22,483 nt of DNA from JBBRFH01 sp038224615 (GTDB lineage Bacteria > Planctomycetota > Phycisphaerae > Tepidisphaerales > Tepidisphaeraceae). Below the pieces are notes generated by a model. The model was given only the letters and a program-made list of their open reading frames with translations. It did no database searches and was not told where the DNA came from. Made by a program: the position numbers and the translations under genes. The stretch lies in the NCBI GenBank assembly GCA_038224615.1, contig JBBRFH010000013.1, positions 1 to 22,483 on the forward strand. Direction: 5' to 3'. Of this stretch, positions 19,416 to 22,483 are shown piece by piece. The number at the start of each line of letters is the position of its first letter. Position 1 is the first letter of the stretch.

Positions 19416-21074
19416 ATGAATCCTGTCCTCCGCAAAGACATCCTCTCTCTCCTCCGCCTCTGGCGCATCGCCGCGGTATTTATGGCATTTGTGGGGCTGC
19501 TCGGCGTGTTGCTGATGGCGACATGGCCGCAGCAGGGGCTGGTGGCGCTGGCGACCCGCGGGCAGGACAACCTGCTGCTCGGACTGATCGTCGGGCAGCT
19601 TCTGGTGCTGATCCTCGCGGTGCCCGGCGTGGCGTCGGTGCAACTCACCGAGGAGAAGGAAGGCAACACGCTCGAGATGCTCTACGCGACCCGGCTGTCG
19701 CCGCTGTCGATCGTGATGGGCAAGGTCGGGTCGGCAATCTGCTTCCCGATGCTGCTGCTCATTTCAGGCCTGCCGTTCGTCGCGTTGCTGAATTTTCGCG
19801 GCGACGTCGATACCAACGCTTTGGCGCAGGCCTACGCGGTGCTGATCGTCACTGCGGTCTTCCTGGCGATGCTGTCGCTGGCGATTTCGGCGCTGTGCCG
19901 AACCAGCGCCACCGCACTGGTCGTGGCGTACGTCGTCGTGCTGGTCATCTGCGGCGCGGTGCTGGTCCCGGCGCTGATCATGCTCGATGTCGCCGAAGGC
20001 GAGATGGCGATGGGCCTGCACTACCTCCGCTCGATCAGCCCCATCGCCGCCGAGATGTCGATCCTTAGGCCGGCGCTCAATGACTTCAACGGCGCGATGC
20101 GAAGCAACCTGCCCGCGTGGCAGGTCTTCCTCGGTTTCGCAGCGCTGGCGATCGTTCTCAGCGCCGCCATCATCGTGATGAAGTTGCGCCGGCCCCCGGT
20201 CGACCCCGAGCGCGCCGGGGGCGGCAACCCGGACGAGGTCCGCTCGCTCGGGCGCAAGCTCATGTTTCTGATCGACGACAAGAAGCATCGCAAACCGATC
20301 GGCGGCTTCAATCCGCTCATCGCCAAGGAACGCCGCACCAATCAGCTTCGCTCCGGCAAGTGGATGATCCGCATCTTCTACAGCGCCACCGTGCTTGCGC
20401 TGGGCCTCTCGCTGATGGCGCTCCTGGGCGGCTCGGAGCACGAGAACATCCAGACCTACGTCGCCACCGTCATCGCCTCGCTGCAGTTCGCGGTCGTCGC
20501 GCTGGTCACGCCCTCGCTCGCCAGCCCGGTCATCAGCTCCGAGATCGAGGCCGGCACGTTCGAGATGCTCCGCATGACGCGACTGGGCGGCGGACGCATC
20601 TTCTGGGGCAAGTTCATTCCCGCGTTCCTCCCGGCGCTGCTGCCGGCGATCGCGATCATCCCGGCGTGGGTCGTCGTCAGTTTCGTCAACATCGAGTACA
20701 TGAACTACGCGATCAAGCTCGCGCCGGTCACACTGCTGACAATCCTGATGTGCTCGACGATCGCCATGGCCGCCTCGTCGCTCAGCGCGTCCAGCGCGCG
20801 GGCGACCGTTTCATCGTACCTGGTGGTCGCCGCCATCGTGATCGTGCCGCTGATCGCCTGGTGGCTGTCGGGGATCCTGCTGGCTCCGCGCATTGCGGCG
20901 TGGATCGCGATGGTCTCGCCGCTGTCGATCGCGCTGGACCTGCGTCCGGCCATCGTCGGCCAACCGCTGACGCGCGACCTGTTCAACGTACACCTGATGA
21001 CGATCGGCGGCATCTGCCTGGTGTCGCTGCTGATCGCCCGCATTCGCTTGCGGCAACTGATGAGGCAAGGATGA
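19416..21074 (+). CDS. ABC-2 type permease, two fused membrane halves
   Basis: A 552-residue integral membrane protein with about twelve hydrophobic segments. It holds two copies of the ABC-2 permease pattern: QLTEEKEGNTLEMLYATRLS (77-96, ending near GK103) and SSEIEAGTFEMLRMTRLG (374-391, then WGK). Each copy is the cytoplasmic coupling segment after the second helix of a half. A hydrophilic linker at about 257-315 separates them. One polypeptide could therefore form the whole channel that normally needs a dimer. It pairs with the ATPase at 17974, and the substrate is unknown. The ATG at 19416 begins MNPVLRKDIL, as expected for the family. The upstream TTG reading is repeat sequence. No Shine-Dalgarno is visible because the inverted-repeat cassette abuts the start. 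The stop overlaps the next start as ATGA. Confidence 0.92.
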   Translation: MNPVLRKDILSLLRLWRIAAVFMAFVGLLGVLLMATWPQQGLVALATRGQDNLLLGLIVGQLLVLILAVPGVASVQLTEEKEGNTLEMLYATRLSPLSIVMGKVGSAICFPMLLLISGLPFVALLNFRGDVDTNALAQAYAVLIVTAVFLAMLSLAISALCRTSATALVVAYVVVLVICGAVLVPALIMLDVAEGEMAMGLHYLRSISPIAAEMSILRPALNDFNGAMRSNLPAWQVFLGFAALAIVLSAAIIVMKLRRPPVDPERAGGGNPDEVRSLGRKLMFLIDDKKHRKPIGGFNPLIAKERRTNQLRSGKWMIRIFYSATVLALGLSLMALLGGSEHENIQTYVATVIASLQFAVVALVTPSLASPVISSEIEAGTFEMLRMTRLGGGRIFWGKFIPAFLPALLPAIAIIPAWVVVSFVNIEYMNYAIKLAPVTLLTILMCSTIAMAASSLSASSARATVSSYLVVAAIVIVPLIAWWLSGILLAPRIAAWIAMVSPLSIALDLRPAIVGQPLTRDLFNVHLMTIGGICLVSLLIARIRLRQLMRQG

Positions 21075-22483
21075 CCCGACCAAACCCCGCTCTTTCCCTT
21101 GTCGCACTGGCGCTGGCAACGGCGTTCGTGCAGCCGCTCGCCCGCGCCGATGACAGCGGCGCGCCGCTGATTCCGTACGGCGTGCTGCCGGCCTCGGCGC
21201 CGGACACGGTGTTTTTCGTTTTCGAGCGCACCGTCTCGCTCATCGTCGCCGAACTCGGCCGCGAACAAGACGTGCCGCGGCGGACGCGGCTGGTTGCCGA
21301 TCTGGGCAAATGCGACCAACCCGCGAGCATCGCGGCGCTCGCCCGACTGCTGAACGATCCCGCGCCGCTGGTGCGTGCCGCGGCGGTGCGTTCGCTGGCG
21401 CAACTGAAATCCGCCGCGCCGCAGTGGCCGGCGATCGAGGCGAAGATGGCCGACGAATCGCCGGATGTGCGGTTGGAGGTCGTGCGCGCGGCGCAGCAGT
21501 TCGGCACCGGCTCCGCGGCGCTGGTGAAAGCGGTCGCCGATACAGATGACGCCGTGCGCGGTGCGGCGGTCAGCGTCTCGGTTGACGACGCGACCGACCA
21601 GGCGATCGCCGGCAAGCTTGCCGATCTCCCCCCGGTCACGCAGGCAAGCGCCGCCCGCGCCCTGGGTCACCGCAAGTCCTCCGCCGCCGTGCCGGCACTG
21701 GTCAAATTGCTCGACAGTTCCAGCGTTCTGGTCCGCTGCGCCGCTTTGGACGCGCTCGCCGAGATCGGTGCCGTTGATCGCGCGCTGGTCGAAGCGCAAC
21801 TCGCTCACGCCCACCCCGCAGTCCGCACCGCCGCAGCGCGTGCCGCCGCAAAGCTGCCCGATGCCGCGGATCGTCTGGCGATTGGGCTTCGCGTCCTGGG
21901 AGACAAGGATCTGGCCGTCCGCGTCCCGGCCGCTGGGTTGCTGGGAACGCTCGGCAACGGCGAGGTGATTGGCCCGCTGGTCGCCCAACTCGGGCAGGGA
22001 TACGAGCCGCTGCACCAGTCGGCGCGCTCCGCGCTATTGACGCTGGCAAAGACAACACCCGATCAGAAGCCCGCGGTGATTGCGGCGGCGGTTCCGCTGC
22101 TCACCCATGCCGACGCCGGGCGGCGCGAGGACGCGTCGTTGCTGCTCGGCGAACTGCGGTCCGGCGAGGCGTTCGAGTCGCATGTAAAGCTGCTTGAAGA
22201 CCCCGATTGGCTCGTCGTCAACCAGGCGGCCAAGTCGATGGGGCTAATCGGCAACCCTGCGGCTGGTGAGGCGCTCATCGCCACCATGCGCCGCGCCATC
22301 GGCGAAGGCGATACAGGATTCGCCGCCTGGTACGAAGCCGCGCCGTTCCTGCAACGCATCGCCCGCAGCAGCGCCGGCGAGAGTGCCGTCCTGAGCGCGA
22401 CGGCGCTCAAATACGAGCCGATCCTGGCCGCCACCAAGGCAATGTACCTGTCCAAGACCGCCGCCCCGCAAACGCGCGGTGCT
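21071..22483 (+). CDS. Exported HEAT-repeat protein (partial, runs off the window)
   Basis: 471 codons are visible without a stop. A signal peptide (MTRPNPALSLVALALATAFV, cut after ARA near 26) is followed by repeated helical pairs of the HEAT/PBS-lyase type. Examples are SIAALARLLNDPAPLVRAAA, AVPALVKLLDSSSVLVRCAA, ALDALAEIGAVDRALVEAQL and later LLEDPDWLVVNQAAKSMGLI. Such repeats are protein-protein scaffolds. The start overlaps the permease stop by 4 bp (ATGA), so the two are translationally coupled. The likely role is therefore an extracytoplasmic partner of the ABC exporter. This is inference from position; the C-terminal part is unseen. Confidence 0.87.
   Translation, partial: MTRPNPALSLVALALATAFVQPLARADDSGAPLIPYGVLPASAPDTVFFVFERTVSLIVAELGREQDVPRRTRLVADLGKCDQPASIAALARLLNDPAPLVRAAAVRSLAQLKSAAPQWPAIEAKMADESPDVRLEVVRAAQQFGTGSAALVKAVADTDDAVRGAAVSVSVDDATDQAIAGKLADLPPVTQASAARALGHRKSSAAVPALVKLLDSSSVLVRCAALDALAEIGAVDRALVEAQLAHAHPAVRTAAARAAAKLPDAADRLAIGLRVLGDKDLAVRVPAAGLLGTLGNGEVIGPLVAQLGQGYEPLHQSARSALLTLAKTTPDQKPAVIAAAVPLLTHADAGRREDASLLLGELRSGEAFESHVKLLEDPDWLVVNQAAKSMGLIGNPAAGEALIATMRRAIGEGDTGFAAWYEAAPFLQRIARSSAGESAVLSATALKYEPILAATKAMYLSKTAAPQTRGA

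Noticed and set aside
20705..22015. A 436-codon minus-strand frame across the permease and HEAT genes
   Set aside because: Crosses two well-supported plus-strand genes and has no coherent domain.

Overview
The window is high-GC bacterial DNA. The protein types, the RTX-like beta-roll ORF, and dispersed palindromes whose chance translations read like VGILPT or CGQDAHST point to Planctomycetota, probably class Phycisphaerae. That assignment is inferred from memory of such genomes, not from a marker gene. No rRNA, tRNA or CRISPR array is visible.

Layout. (1) 1-77, minus: the 5' end of a HicB-like antitoxin gene, cut by the window edge. (2) 137-4065, plus: an apparent operon of a GT4 glycosyltransferase, a 699-aa exported protein of unknown function and a BshB1-like PIG-L deacetylase, followed by a pair of REP-like palindromes. 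(3) 4200-4853, minus, an ElbB-like DJ-1/PfpI protein, divergent from ArfB (4884-5339, plus). (4) 5364-6046: a dispersed inverted repeat, a strong hairpin and a gene (minus) for a protein with an Asp/Glu tail of more than 90 residues. (5) 6236-8905, minus: a DinG/XPD-type Fe-S helicase that contains, in frame, a complete REP-associated tyrosine transposase (RAYT) domain between 25-bp perfect inverted repeats. (6) 8906-9393: an 11-bp tandem motif and a long snap-back repeat. (7) 9394-10452: an Old Yellow Enzyme. (8) 10537-12082: a DUF5131 (Gp37/Gp68) and TcmP pair of visibly lower GC, probably acquired. (9) 12149-12724: acetolactate synthase small subunit, without its large subunit nearby. (10) 12782-13465: REP-like palindromes, a small RTX-repeat ORF and a hairpin. 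(11) 13510-13959, minus, a Lys-rich LTxxQ-like exported protein, divergent from a PlsC-type acyltransferase (14152-14817). (12) 14818-15263: a long intergenic region with a promoter-like sequence and a textbook intrinsic terminator, possibly a small RNA of about 83 nt. (13) 15264 to the end: an export or envelope operon of a membrane-anchored 894-aa protein, an ABC ATPase, an ABC-2 permease with two fused halves and a HEAT-repeat protein. It is interrupted between ATPase and permease by a 443-bp cassette coding for a four-helix-bundle (23S rRNA intervening-sequence type) protein between 30-bp inverted repeats.

The most notable theme is two unrelated compact cassettes, each one small gene between inverted repeats, placed where the host survives them. 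The RAYT cassette is exactly 666 bp, keeps the helicase frame and lies in a variable loop just after helicase motif III. Removing it on paper restores a continuous 667-aa DinG. The four-helix-bundle cassette sits in the only intergenic gap of the ABC operon. Related GTAG/GTAC-headed palindromes at 4067-4131, 12782-12837 and 13341-13363 are plausible non-autonomous relatives of the RAYT cassette.
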